Shown here: positions 53,611 through 62,202 of the stretch, piece after piece
How positions within the stretch are numbered: position 1 is the first letter of the stretch
Layout of the letters: each line of letters opens with the position of its first letter
Source: Massilia sp. 9096
GTDB taxonomy: Bacteria > Pseudomonadota > Gammaproteobacteria > Burkholderiales > Burkholderiaceae_D
Length of the DNA: 64,000 nt
NCBI RefSeq assembly: GCF_000745265.1
Contig: NZ_JQNN01000001.1
Location: forward strand, 1,612,001 to 1,676,000
Direction of reading: 5' to 3'
Made by a program: the position numbers and the translations under genes
Notes under the pieces: model-generated
The model's input: only the letters and a program-made list of their open reading frames with translations
Told to the model about the DNA's origin: nothing
The model's database searches: none

Positions 53611-54708
53611 TCACAGGCGCACCCCGCCGGCCGGGTCGAACAGCGAGACCCTGGCCGGGTCGATCGCGAAGCGGACCTGCTGGCCGCGCGCGAACACGCG
53701 GCCGTCGTGCTCGAGCGCGCCCAGGGTCTGGGCGCCGCAGCGCAGCCAGACGACCTGGTGGTTGCCCATCGGCTCGACCAGGCTGACCTCGCCCTTCAAA
53801 GGCCACTGCGGCCCGGTCCCGATCGTCACGTGCTCGGGCCGCACGCCCAGGACCGCGCGGCGCGTGTGCTGGTCGGGCGCGCAGCAGCCCGGGGCCGGCA
53901 GCAGCGAAAGGCCGTCGGCCACGAAGCGTCCCCACCCATCCAGTTCGCCCTCGACGAATCCCATCGGCGGTGCACCGAGGAAGCCGGCCACGAAGCGGTT
54001 CGCCGGGCGCGCATACACCTCGGCCGGCGTGCCGACCTGCTGGATGCGGCCCTTTTCCATCACCACGATGCGGCTGGCCAGCGTCATCGCCTCGACCTGG
54101 TCGTGGGTCACATAGATCATGGTCGAACCGAGCGTCTGGTGCAACAGCTTGAGTTCGCGCCGCAGCTCGGCGCGCAGCTTGGCGTCCAGGTTCGAGAGCG
54201 GCTCGTCGAACAGCAGCACGCGCGCCTGGCGCACCAGCGCGCGCCCGATCGCCACGCGCTGGCGCTGGCCGCCCGAGAGCTGCGCCGGCTTGCGCGCCAG
54301 CAGGCTGTCCAGCTGCAGCAGCGCCGCCGCCTCGCGCACGCGCCGCTGCACCTCCTGCCTGGGTGTGCCGGCGATCTTCAAGCCGAACGACATGTTGGCC
54401 TCGACGGTCATGGTCGGGTACAGCGCGTACGACTGGAACACCATGCCGATGCCGCGCTCGCTCGGCTCGGCCCAGGTCATGTCGCGCCCGCCGATCTCGA
54501 TCGCGCCCGAGCGCGCCTCGACCAGGCCGGCGATGCTGTGCAGCAGGGTCGACTTGCCGCAGCCCGAAGGGCCGAGCAGCACCAGGAACTCGCCCGGCTC
54601 GACCTGCAGGTCGAGGTCGCGGATGATGCTGCGCCCGCCCAGCTCGATGTTCAGTTTGCTCAGGTTCAGGCTGGGCAGGTTCGCCGCCTGCGGATGCGGG
54701 TGGGCCAT
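53611..54708 (-). CDS. sugar ABC transporter ATP-binding protein, MalK/UgpC type
   Basis: A 365-residue CUT1-class ATPase. Walker [18 protein letters not shown]-loop [16 protein letters not shown], signature [15 protein letters not shown], Walker [16 protein letters not shown], switch [15 protein letters not shown], then the C-terminal regulatory domain (LGVRPEHVTIGTG). It is the fourth gene of the importer operon that starts at 57877. A similar ATPase is encoded at 26923, so the window contains two complete sugar importers. Confidence 0.93.
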   Translation of the reverse strand: MAHPHPQAANLPSLNLSKLNIELGGRSIIRDLDLQVEPGEFLVLLGPSGCGKSTLLHSIAGLVEARSGAIEIGGRDMTWAEPSERGIGMVFQSYALYPTMTVEANMSFGLKIAGTPRQEVQRRVREAAALLQLDSLLARKPAQLSGGQRQRVAIGRALVRQARVLLFDEPLSNLDAKLRAELRRELKLLHQTLGSTMIYVTHDQVEAMTLASRIVVMEKGRIQQVGTPAEVYARPANRFVAGFLGAPPMGFVEGELDGWGRFVADGLSLLPAPGCCAPDQHTRRAVLGVRPEHVTIGTGPQWPLKGEVSLVEPMGNHQVVWLRCGAQTLGALEHDGRVFARGQQVRFAIDPARVSLFDPAGGVRL

Positions 54709-54718
54709 CGTTCCTCCT

Positions 54719-55711
54719 TCAGCCTTTGACCGCGCCGGCCGCGATGCCGCGCACGAACCAGCGGCCGGACACGAAATACAGGGTCAGCGGCACCAGCGCG
54801 GTGAGGATGGTGGCCGCCATGTCGACGTTGTAGGCGCGCGTGCCGGTGGTGGTGGTGACCACGTTGTTCAACTGCGCCGTCATCGGCAGGTGCTCGCGCC
54901 CGGCAAAGGTCAGGCCGAGGATGTAGTCGTTCCACACGCCGGTGACCTGCATGATGGCGGCCACCACCACGATCGGCAGCGACATCGGCAGCATCACGTA
55001 GAAGAAGATGCGCCAGAAACCGCCGCCGTCGATGCGCGCCGCCTGGAACAGCTCCTGCGGCACGTTGCAGTAGTAATTGCGGAACAGCAGCGTCATCACC
55101 GGCATGCCGAATACAAGGTGCACCACCACGATGGCCGGCAGCGAGCCGAAGATGCCGGCCAGCGCCAGCACCCGCACCAGCGGATAGATCATGACCTGCA
55201 CCGGGACGAAGGCGCCGGCCATCAGCACCCCGAACAGGACGTTGGCGTAGCGCGGCCGCCAGAACGACAGCGCATAGCCGTTGACCGCCCCCAGCAGGAT
55301 GGTCAGCACGGTGCTGGGCACGGCGATCGCCACCGAGTTCCAGAAACCCGTGCGCAGGCCGTCGCAGGCGGCGCCGGTGCAGACGCCGCTCCAGGCCTGG
55401 CGCCACGGCTCGAACGTGACGGCGTGCGGCAGCGCGAAGACGCCGCCGGCGCGGATCTCCTCCATCGGCTTGAACGAGGCGGCGATCATCACGTACAGCG
55501 GCAGCAGGAAGAACAGCGCCGCGCCGATCAGGAAGGCGTACACGCCGATGCGCGCGGGCGTGAGGCGCTTGCGGCGCGCACGCGCGCGCGCAGGAGCAGC
55601 GGCCGGGGTGGCCGGGGCGGCGGCTGGCGTGGCGACGGCGGCGGTGGCTGCGACGCTATCGACGGCAGGCGCCGGCGCGGCGACGGGACGCGCGCCCGTG
55701 AAGTGATTCAT
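54719..55711 (-). CDS. carbohydrate ABC transporter permease, MalG type, with Ala/Pro-rich N-terminus
   Basis: A 330-residue permease with six hydrophobic segments in residues 55-325. The EAA-loop equivalent is QAARIDGGGFWRIFFYVMLPM and the end (DMAATILTALVPLTLYFVSGRWFVRGI) matches MalG-like proteins. The first 50 residues are an unusual cytoplasmic tail of Ala, Pro, Val and Arg. Its ATG overlaps the stop of the upstream permease (55708-55711, ATGA on the minus strand). It ends 10 bp before the ATPase gene. Confidence 0.92.
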   Translation of the reverse strand: MNHFTGARPVAAPAPAVDSVAATAAVATPAAAPATPAAAPARARARRKRLTPARIGVYAFLIGAALFFLLPLYVMIAASFKPMEEIRAGGVFALPHAVTFEPWRQAWSGVCTGAACDGLRTGFWNSVAIAVPSTVLTILLGAVNGYALSFWRPRYANVLFGVLMAGAFVPVQVMIYPLVRVLALAGIFGSLPAIVVVHLVFGMPVMTLLFRNYYCNVPQELFQAARIDGGGFWRIFFYVMLPMSLPIVVVAAIMQVTGVWNDYILGLTFAGREHLPMTAQLNNVVTTTTGTRAYNVDMAATILTALVPLTLYFVSGRWFVRGIAAGAVKG

Positions 55712-56625
55712 GCAGCCTCCCGGTGACGCTGCGCGTAGGCGCGCGCATACGCATACGGCGCCAGCAGCGCCAGCACCGGCAACAGCAGCACCACCGCGCC
55801 GGCCGAGGCCAGCCCGACGTTCGAGCGCAGGAACAGGTGGTCCATGATGAACTTGGCCGGCACCTCGCTGGCGATGCCCGGTCCGCCCTGGGTCATGGCG
55901 ACCACGGCGTCGAACAGCTTGGCCACGGCGGTGGCCAGCAGCAGCAGCACGGTGGCGATCGTCGGCCACAGCATCGGCAGCACGATCTGCAGGTAGACGC
56001 GCCAGGCCGGGATGCCGTCCAGGCGCGCCGCCTTCCAGATCTCGGGGTCGATGCCGCGCAGCCCGGCCAGCACCAGCGCCATCACCAGGCCCGCGGCTTG
56101 CCAGACGGTGGCGATGACGACGCAATGGATCGCCATGTCCTGCGAGACGATCCAGTCGAAATGGACGTTCCAGCCGAGCGCGCGCAACGCCGCCTCGATG
56201 CCGTCGCCGGGGGTGAGCAGCCATTGCCAGACCACGCCGGTGGCGATGAAGGACATCGCGTACGGGTACAGGAAGATCGTGCGCAGCAGGCCTTCGCCCA
56301 TCACCTGCTGGTCGATGAAGACCGCCAGCAGGCAGCCGAGCACCAGGCTGGCGGCGACGAACAGCAGCCCGTACACGGCCAGGTTGTGCAGCGACAGCAG
56401 CCAGCGCTCGTTGTCGAACAGGCGCTGGTACTGGGCCAGGCCGATGAAGTGCCCGGACGGGAAGGTGCGCGAGCTGGTCAGCGAGATGCGCAGCGTCCAC
56501 AGCGCTGCGCCGAGGTAGCCGACGATGGCCACCAGCGCCATCGGCAGCAGGGCCAGCTGCGGCGACACGCGCGGCGGGATGCGTGGAAAAATCCGCCGGC
56601 TCGGCAAGCGTGGAAGAGAGAACAC
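55708..56625 (-). CDS. carbohydrate ABC transporter permease, MalF type
   Basis: A 305-residue permease with six hydrophobic segments. The N-terminal cytoplasmic part is short and basic. The family-typical SSRTFPSGHFIGLAQYQRLFDNERW follows the first segment, and the EAA-like loop is KAARLDGIPAWRVYLQIVLPML, then MTQGGPGIASEVPAKFIMDHLF. It lies 10 bp after the binding-protein gene and overlaps the next permease by four bases. Confidence 0.92.
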   Translation of the reverse strand: MFSLPRLPSRRIFPRIPPRVSPQLALLPMALVAIVGYLGAALWTLRISLTSSRTFPSGHFIGLAQYQRLFDNERWLLSLHNLAVYGLLFVAASLVLGCLLAVFIDQQVMGEGLLRTIFLYPYAMSFIATGVVWQWLLTPGDGIEAALRALGWNVHFDWIVSQDMAIHCVVIATVWQAAGLVMALVLAGLRGIDPEIWKAARLDGIPAWRVYLQIVLPMLWPTIATVLLLLATAVAKLFDAVVAMTQGGPGIASEVPAKFIMDHLFLRSNVGLASAGAVVLLLPVLALLAPYAYARAYAQRHREAA

Positions 56626-56635
56626 GGCGCCTCCT

Positions 56636-57877
56636 TCAATAACGCAGCGCCGAGGCGATGCTCTTTTGCGCGCGCTCGACCGGCATGTTGGTGTTCCAGT
56701 AGGCGGTCAGGACGTCCTGCAGCGCGCCATTCTGGTCCGGAGTCAGGTAGACCTCGCTCACGCCGAGCGGCCGGTTCGGGTCGCGCAGGATCGCCATGCC
56801 CTTTTGCGCGCACGGGTCCAGGCTCGAGACGTCGGCGTCGAGGCGCACCGGGATCGAACCCTTGAGGCGGCTGAAGGCCAGCTGGACGCCGGGCCGCGCC
56901 ACCGTCTCGGCCAGCAGGCGCTGGGCGCGCAGCGTCGAGGCGTCGTCGGTCTTCGGGAACACGAACACGTCGCCCTGGATCAGGTAGGGGCTGGCGTCGT
57001 TCAGGCCGGCCATGCAGCCGTAGTCGCGCCCCGGTTTCAAGCCGGCCGCGGTGAACTCGCCCTTGGCCCAGTCGCCCATGATCTGCACGCCGGCACGGCC
57101 CTGGATCACCAAGGCGGTGGCGTCGTTCCAGTTGCGCCCCGGCGAGGCCGGATCGACGTAGGCCTGCAGGCGCTTGAAGGCCAGCAGCACGCGCCGGAAC
57201 GCAGGCGAGGCGATCGCGGCCTGGTCGCGGTCGCGGATCACGCGCAGGTACAGCTCGCGACCGCCGAGGTTGGCCAGCACCATCGAAAAGGTCAGGCTGT
57301 CCTGCCAGGCCTGGCCGCCGTAGGCCAGCGGGACCAGGCCGGCTGCCTTGAGCTTGTCGAGGTCGGCGAACAATTCGTCCATCGACCGCGGCTCGCGCGC
57401 GATGCCGGCGCGGGCGAACGCCGGCTTCGAATACCACAGCCAGGTCTGCATGTGGATGTTGATCGGCGCGGCGTACCAGTGGCCGCGCATCTTGATCACG
57501 CCGACGATCGGTTTCGGCAGCAGCCGGTCCCACCCATCGCGCCGCGCGACCTCGTCGACGGTGCCGAGCAGGTCTTCGTCGATGATGTCGACGAACTGCT
57601 TGGAAGTGTTGAACTGGGCCGCGGTGGGCGGATTGCCGCCGATGATGCGGTTGACCGTGACCGCGCGCGACTGGTCGCCGCCGGCGATCGCGGTGTCGAC
57701 CCAGACCCCGCCGGCGCCGCGGTAGGCTTGCGCGACCTCGCGCACGGCGGCCGATTCGCCGCCCGACGTCCACCAATGGATCACCTCGGCCGTCGGCTGC
57801 GCCTGGGCGCTGGCGTGGCCGCCGATGGCGAACGCGCACAGACCCGCGCCGAACAGCCGCCTGACTGCTGCGTGCAT
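56636..57877 (-). CDS. sugar ABC transporter substrate-binding protein
   Basis: A 413-residue periplasmic protein. Signal peptide about residues 1-25 (FGAGLCAFAIGGHASAQAQ), then TAEVIHWWTSGGESAAVREVAQAYRGAGG, the opening typical of glucose/mannose-type family-1 solute-binding proteins; NIHMQTWLWYSKPAF and VIQGRAGVQIMGDWAKGEF are the usual cleft sequences. It heads the importer operon SBP-permease-permease-ATPase. Its promoter is the strongest-looking in the window and holds a LacI-type operator, so the ligand is probably glucose or a small beta-glucoside. Confidence 0.93.
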   Translation of the reverse strand: MHAAVRRLFGAGLCAFAIGGHASAQAQPTAEVIHWWTSGGESAAVREVAQAYRGAGGVWVDTAIAGGDQSRAVTVNRIIGGNPPTAAQFNTSKQFVDIIDEDLLGTVDEVARRDGWDRLLPKPIVGVIKMRGHWYAAPINIHMQTWLWYSKPAFARAGIAREPRSMDELFADLDKLKAAGLVPLAYGGQAWQDSLTFSMVLANLGGRELYLRVIRDRDQAAIASPAFRRVLLAFKRLQAYVDPASPGRNWNDATALVIQGRAGVQIMGDWAKGEFTAAGLKPGRDYGCMAGLNDASPYLIQGDVFVFPKTDDASTLRAQRLLAETVARPGVQLAFSRLKGSIPVRLDADVSSLDPCAQKGMAILRDPNRPLGVSEVYLTPDQNGALQDVLTAYWNTNMPVERAQKSIASALRY

Positions 57878-57933
57878 CCCGTCTCCCTTCGAAAGCCTGT
57901 TTGCGGCTTCCTTTTATAATCCGCCGCGTTTCG

Positions 57934-57990
57934 TTGGAAACGTTACCGGCAGTTGCGACCGACTATAGTCCGCCTGCAATTTAGTGTCAA
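57934..57990 (-). promoter_or_regulatory. importer operon promoter with LacI-type operator
   Basis: On the minus strand: TTGACA (57990-57985), 17-bp spacer, TATAGT (57967-57962), 12 bp, then CCGGTAACGTTTCCAA (57949-57934). The right half-site is perfect (CGTTTCCAA), the left half degenerate. The start codon follows about 55 bp later. Confidence 0.8.
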
Positions 57991-58081
57991 ACAGAAAATT
58001 TACCACCATTTTACGATTGAAAATGGGCAAAATGGCGCCGCGGAATACCAAGTCGTCGCCATAACAACACACGAGACCACG

Positions 58082-59287
58082 ATGGGCACCACCGAAATCT
58101 TCCTGCTTGCCATGCTGATCATCCTGACCCTGCCGTGGCTGGTCTGGCGCCTCGGCGGCATCGATTACTACGCGCCGCTGGTGGTCGTGCAGATCATCGC
58201 CGGGGTGCTGCTCGGCCCCGGCATCCTCGGACGCGCCTATCCGGAGTACTACCGTTTCGTGTTCAATCCGCAGGTGACCGGGGCGCTGAACGGCATCGCC
58301 TGGTGGTCGATCATGATCTTCGTGATGATCGCCGGGGTCGAGCTGGACCTGAAGCAGGCCTGGGCGCACCGGCGCGAGAGCCTGGTCACGGCCTCGCTGG
58401 CGCTGGGCACCCCGCTGGCCTGCGGCTGCGCCGCCGCGCTGGCGATGCTCGGCGTGATCGAGGGGGCCTGGAAAGGCGGCCATGCCGCCGACTGGCAGTT
58501 CGTGCTGGGCGTCGGCATGTCGTGCGCCGTGACCGCGCTGCCGATCCTGATCCTGCTGATGGAAAAGCTCGAGATCCTGCGCGCCCCGATCGGCCAGCGC
58601 ATCCTGCGCTACGCCAGCCTCGACGACGTGGCGATCTGGGGCGTGCTGGCGCTGATCCTGCTCGACTGGACCCGGGTCGGGCGCCAGCTCGGCTTCCTGC
58701 TCGGCTTCGCCGTGGCGGCCTGGCTGGCCCGGAAGATGATGGCGCGCCTCGATGAACGCGACCGCTGGCCGGCGGCGCTGATCTGGCTGGCCGCCTGCGC
58801 GTTCGGGGCCGACTGGTCCGGCCTGCACTTCATGGTCGGCGCCTTCCTGGCCGGGGTGGTGATGGATGCGCACTGGTTCGACCGGGCCAGGATGGACGGC
58901 CTGCGCCACAACCTGCTGCTCACGCTGATGCCGGTGTATTTCCTCAGCACCGGCCTGCGCACCGGCTGGGAGGGCGGCGGCGCCGCCGTGTTCCTGGCCG
59001 CCGGCCTGCTGCTGGCGGCGTCGGTCGCCGGCAAGCTGGGCGGGGTGCACCTGGCCGGGCGCATCCTCGGCTGGGGACCGGGCGAAGCCTCGGTGATCGG
59101 CTGGCTGCTGCAGACCAAGGCGCTGATCATGATCATCTTCTCCAACATCCTGCTCGACAAGGGCATCATCACCAGCGCCACCTTCACCGCGCTGCTCCTG
59201 ATGGCGATCGCCAGCACGATGCTGACCACGCCGGTGGTGGCGCCCAAGTTGCGCCGGGTGCTGCAGCTGGTGGGCAAAGCCGGCTAG
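58082..59287 (+). CDS. CPA2-type cation/proton antiporter, no RCK domain
   Basis: A 401-residue inner-membrane protein with about 12 hydrophobic segments. GGIDYYAPLVVVQIIAGVLLGPGILGRAYPEYY and MIFVMIAGVELDLKQAW are typical CPA2 sequences, and ASLDDVAIWGVLALILLDW carries the paired acidic residues of the ion site. It lacks the C-terminal nucleotide-binding domain of Kef proteins. The substrate ion (Na+ or K+) cannot be decided. The ATG at 58082 is the start (MGTTEIFLLAML); frames before it lack membrane character. Its TAG overlaps the TAG of kdpE in CTAG. Confidence 0.88.
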   Translation: MGTTEIFLLAMLIILTLPWLVWRLGGIDYYAPLVVVQIIAGVLLGPGILGRAYPEYYRFVFNPQVTGALNGIAWWSIMIFVMIAGVELDLKQAWAHRRESLVTASLALGTPLACGCAAALAMLGVIEGAWKGGHAADWQFVLGVGMSCAVTALPILILLMEKLEILRAPIGQRILRYASLDDVAIWGVLALILLDWTRVGRQLGFLLGFAVAAWLARKMMARLDERDRWPAALIWLAACAFGADWSGLHFMVGAFLAGVVMDAHWFDRARMDGLRHNLLLTLMPVYFLSTGLRTGWEGGGAAVFLAAGLLLAASVAGKLGGVHLAGRILGWGPGEASVIGWLLQTKALIMIIFSNILLDKGIITSATFTALLLMAIASTMLTTPVVAPKLRRVLQLVGKAG

Positions 59288-59979
59288 GCCTGCAGGCGGT
59301 AACCGACCGCGGTCTCGGTGAGCAGATGGCGCGGCTGCGCCGGATCGTCTTCCAGCTTCTGGCGCAGGTGCCCCATGTAGATGCGCACGTAGTGGCCGTT
59401 GTCGCCGTTGGACGGCCCCCACACCTCGCGCAGCAGTTGCGGCGCGGTCACGACCCGCCCCATGTTCGCCAGCAGCACGCTCAAGAGCTTGTACTCGGTC
59501 GGCGTCAGGTGCACCGGCTGGCCTTCGCGCAGCACCTGGCGCTTGTGCAGGTCGACCTCGACCTTCCCGAACGCCACTTTCGAGGACGCCTCGCCGATCC
59601 CCTTGTGCTGGCGCCGCAGCGCCGCGCGCACGCGCGCCAGCAGTTCGCCGATGCCGAACGGCTTGGTCAGGTAGTCGTCGGCGCCGGCGTCCAGGGCGGC
59701 GATCTTGTCGCCCTCGTCGATGCGCGCCGACAGCACGATGATCGGCACCGGGCTCCAGCTGCGCACGTCGCGGATCAGCGTGATGCCGTCGCCGTCGGGC
59801 AGGCCGAGGTCGAGGATGATCAGGTCGGGCGTGCGCGTGCCGGCGTCGATCAGGCCGCGCCTGAGCGTCTCGGACTGGTGCACTTGCCAGCCCTCGCCTT
59901 CCAGCGCCATGCGCACGAAACGGCGGATCTGCGGTTCGTCCTCGACGATCAATGCTACCGGAGAGGTGTCGTTGTTCAT
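59284..59979 (-). CDS. kdpE: KdpE-like OmpR-family response regulator
   Basis: A 231-residue regulator. The receiver domain has EDE at residues 13-15 (ALIVEDEPQIRRF), the phosphoacceptor Asp in IILDLGLPDGDGI and Lys in DDYLTKPFGIGEL. The C-terminal winged helix (HLTPTEYKLLSVLLANMGRVVTAPQLLREVWG, HYVRIYMGHLRQKLEDD, TAVGYRL) matches KdpE closely. Its start overlaps the kdpD stop by ATGA. No kdpFABC lies in the window; the neighbouring KimA-like transporter is the probable target. Tandem TTTAC repeats upstream of that gene support this. Confidence 0.92.
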   Translation of the reverse strand: MNNDTSPVALIVEDEPQIRRFVRMALEGEGWQVHQSETLRRGLIDAGTRTPDLIILDLGLPDGDGITLIRDVRSWSPVPIIVLSARIDEGDKIAALDAGADDYLTKPFGIGELLARVRAALRRQHKGIGEASSKVAFGKVEVDLHKRQVLREGQPVHLTPTEYKLLSVLLANMGRVVTAPQLLREVWGPSNGDNGHYVRIYMGHLRQKLEDDPAQPRHLLTETAVGYRLQA

Positions 59980-62042
59980 TGTTCCTGTGTCTGTGATACG
60001 GGATGATTGGCCTGCGCCTCGCCGTCGAGGACGGCCTCCTCGGCGCCCGGCAGCGCCGGCGGCTCGCCCAGCGGCAGGCCGAGCTCGAAGCAGGCGCCGC
60101 CCTGCGGCCGGTTGAAGGCGCGCATGCGCCCGCCGTGCGCCTCGACGATGGCGCGGCAGATCGCCAGGCCCAGGCCGACGCCGGCGATGGGCGACTCCTG
60201 CTGGCCGCGCACGAATTTTTCGAACAGCGCGTCCTCGCGCCCCGGCGGCAGACCGGGACCGTCGTCGCACACGCGCAAGAGCAGCATGCCGCCGGCCGGT
60301 TCCAGCCCGGCCTCGACCTCGATGCAGGCGCCGGCCTGCGTGTACTTGGCGGCGTTCTCGAGCAGGTTGCACAGCACCCGTTCGAGCAGCGCCGCGTCGA
60401 AGCGCACCAGCGGCAGGCCGGGCGCGATGCGCGTGCGCACCGTGCGCGCGCCCAGCTGCCAGCGGCACACGCGCACCGCGGCGCCGACCGCTTCCTCGAC
60501 CAACTGCCATTGCAGGTTCAGCTTGACGCCGCCGCTCTGGATGCGCGCCATGTCGAGCAGGTTGGCGACCAGGGTGACCATGCGGCGCGCCTCGTCGCGC
60601 ACGGCGGTGGCCAGCTCCATCTGCGCTTCGGCCAGGGGCGGCCTGGACAGTGTGAGCGATTCGGACAGCCCGACCAGGCCGGTCAGCGGCGTACGCAAGT
60701 CGTGCGACAGCGCCGCCAGCAGCGAATTGCGCAAGCGCTCGCCTTCCATGCTCACGAGCGCATCCTGGGCCACGTCGACGTAATGCACGCGCTCGAGCGC
60801 GATCGCGGCCAGCGCGGCGAAGGCGTCGAGCAGCTCGCGCTGTTCCGGCACCAGCAGCGTGCGCGGCTCGGCGACGCGGATCGCCAGCACGCCGCGGGTG
60901 CGCATCGGCGCACGCAGCGGCAGATACACGAAGCCGTTGTTGGGCAGCGTCGCCGTGCCCGCCCCGGCCGCTTCCAGGTGCTCGAACGCCCACTGGGCGG
61001 CCGCCATGTCCATCACGGTCAGCGGCACGCCCTCGGGCCAGGCCAGGCGGTTGTCGATCCCGGGCAGCAGGATCAGCGCGCGTCCACCGAAGCTGCGCTC
61101 GACGAATTTGCGCGTGATCTCGAACACCTGCTCGAGCTGCAGCGCCACCGACAGCGCACGCGCGAACTCGTACAGCGCGCGCGTGCGCGCCTCGCGTGCG
61201 ATCGCGGCCTCGGCCTGCTCGCGCAGGCTGGTGGTCAGGCGCGCCGTGATCCAGCCGACCGCCAGCATCACCGCCAGCGCCACCGCATATTTGAATTCGC
61301 TCAGGTCGTAGGCGCGGCGCGGCACCGCCAGCACCAGCGCGCCGAAGCCCGCCAGGGTCGCGGCGATCGCGGGTCCGCGCCCGAGCCGGATCGCGACCAG
61401 CACCACGCACAGCAGGAACAGCATGGCGACGTTGGCGGCGTCCAGTACCGGCAGCAGCGGCAACGCGACCAGGGCCGTGCCCAGGCTGGCGGCCAGCGCC
61501 GCCAGGTAGCGCCGCGGCTGCGCCGGGGCGGCGTCCGCGTTCACGCGCGCGTGCGCGCGTGCGTGGCCGTCCGCACTATCCATCGTGCGCCCATGGTCCG
61601 CCGGGGCCGCGACCTCGACGATATCGAGTTGCGGCGCCAGCCGCGCCAGGCGCCGCGCCATCGGCTCCCGCCATGGCGACGGCAGGCGTACGCCGCGCGC
61701 GAGCACCACGGTGGCGCAGGCGTGGCGGCGCGCGTAGCTGGCAATGACGGCCGCCGGCTCGTCGCCGTCCAGCACCGAGGTGACCGCGCCGAGCGCCTGC
61801 GCCTGGCGCAGCTGTTCGAGCGCCGCCAGGCGCGCCGCTTCGCCGAGCGCGCGCGAACGTGGGCTCTCGACCAGCACCGCGTGCCAGGGCGCGCCGGCCA
61901 GGGTCGCCAGCCGCGCCGCGGCGGCCACGACGCGCTGCGCGCCCGCGCCATGGCCGACGCAGGCGAGCAGCGCGGCGCCATCGCGGATGACGGTGTCGGG
62001 CTGGGTCGGAGTGCGCTCATGCATGCCGCGATGGTAAGCCAT
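59976..62042 (-). CDS. kdpD: KdpD-like sensor histidine kinase lacking the N-terminal KdpD domain
   Basis: A 688-residue kinase, about 200 residues shorter than canonical KdpD. It starts directly with a universal-stress-type domain (AALLACVGHGAGAQRVVAAAARLATLAGA), so the N-terminal domain with its Walker motif is missing. Four hydrophobic segments follow (about 180-275), then a GAF domain (about 300-445), the phosphoacceptor His in LLAALSHDLRTPLTGLVGLSE and the ATPase motifs LLENAAKYT, CDDGPGLPPG and GVGLGLAICRAIVEAHGG. First ATG at 62042; ATG 62024 is an alternative. It is translationally coupled to kdpE. Confidence 0.9.
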   Translation of the reverse strand: MAYHRGMHERTPTQPDTVIRDGAALLACVGHGAGAQRVVAAAARLATLAGAPWHAVLVESPRSRALGEAARLAALEQLRQAQALGAVTSVLDGDEPAAVIASYARRHACATVVLARGVRLPSPWREPMARRLARLAPQLDIVEVAAPADHGRTMDSADGHARAHARVNADAAPAQPRRYLAALAASLGTALVALPLLPVLDAANVAMLFLLCVVLVAIRLGRGPAIAATLAGFGALVLAVPRRAYDLSEFKYAVALAVMLAVGWITARLTTSLREQAEAAIAREARTRALYEFARALSVALQLEQVFEITRKFVERSFGGRALILLPGIDNRLAWPEGVPLTVMDMAAAQWAFEHLEAAGAGTATLPNNGFVYLPLRAPMRTRGVLAIRVAEPRTLLVPEQRELLDAFAALAAIALERVHYVDVAQDALVSMEGERLRNSLLAALSHDLRTPLTGLVGLSESLTLSRPPLAEAQMELATAVRDEARRMVTLVANLLDMARIQSGGVKLNLQWQLVEEAVGAAVRVCRWQLGARTVRTRIAPGLPLVRFDAALLERVLCNLLENAAKYTQAGACIEVEAGLEPAGGMLLLRVCDDGPGLPPGREDALFEKFVRGQQESPIAGVGLGLAICRAIVEAHGGRMRAFNRPQGGACFELGLPLGEPPALPGAEEAVLDGEAQANHPVSQTQEQ

Positions 62043-62046
62043 CGGG

Positions 62047-62063
62047 CGTAAAGGCGGTATAAA
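62047..62063 (-). promoter_or_regulatory. candidate KdpE repeat upstream of kdpD
   Basis: On the minus strand TTTATACCGCC is directly followed by TTTACG: two TTTA-type boxes with an 11-bp period, the spacing at which OmpR-family dimers bind. It lies just before the kdpD start codon and may give autoregulation. Confidence 0.45.
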
Positions 62064-62108
62064 AAGATGGCGGCGGCGCGCATCGATGCAGGGCTGCCGC
62101 GGCGCGAA

Positions 62109-62146
62109 TTTACACGGCGTTTACACGGCCCTGTCCAGGATTTACG
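62109..62146 (+). promoter_or_regulatory. candidate KdpE direct repeats upstream of the KimA-like gene
   Basis: TTTACACGGCG (62109-62119) and TTTACACGGCC (62120-62130) are tandem 11-bp repeats. A third box, TTTACG, begins at 62141, 21 bp after the second. Tandem 10-11-bp direct repeats are the normal binding mode of OmpR-family regulators, and E. coli KdpE binds T-rich TTTATA/TTTACA boxes. The gene start is about 60 bp downstream. Confidence 0.6.
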
Positions 62147-62202
62147 ACAATTTTCAGCGCCCTCTTCCATCATGGCCGCCTGTTCCACTACGCCTCGCAC
62201 CC

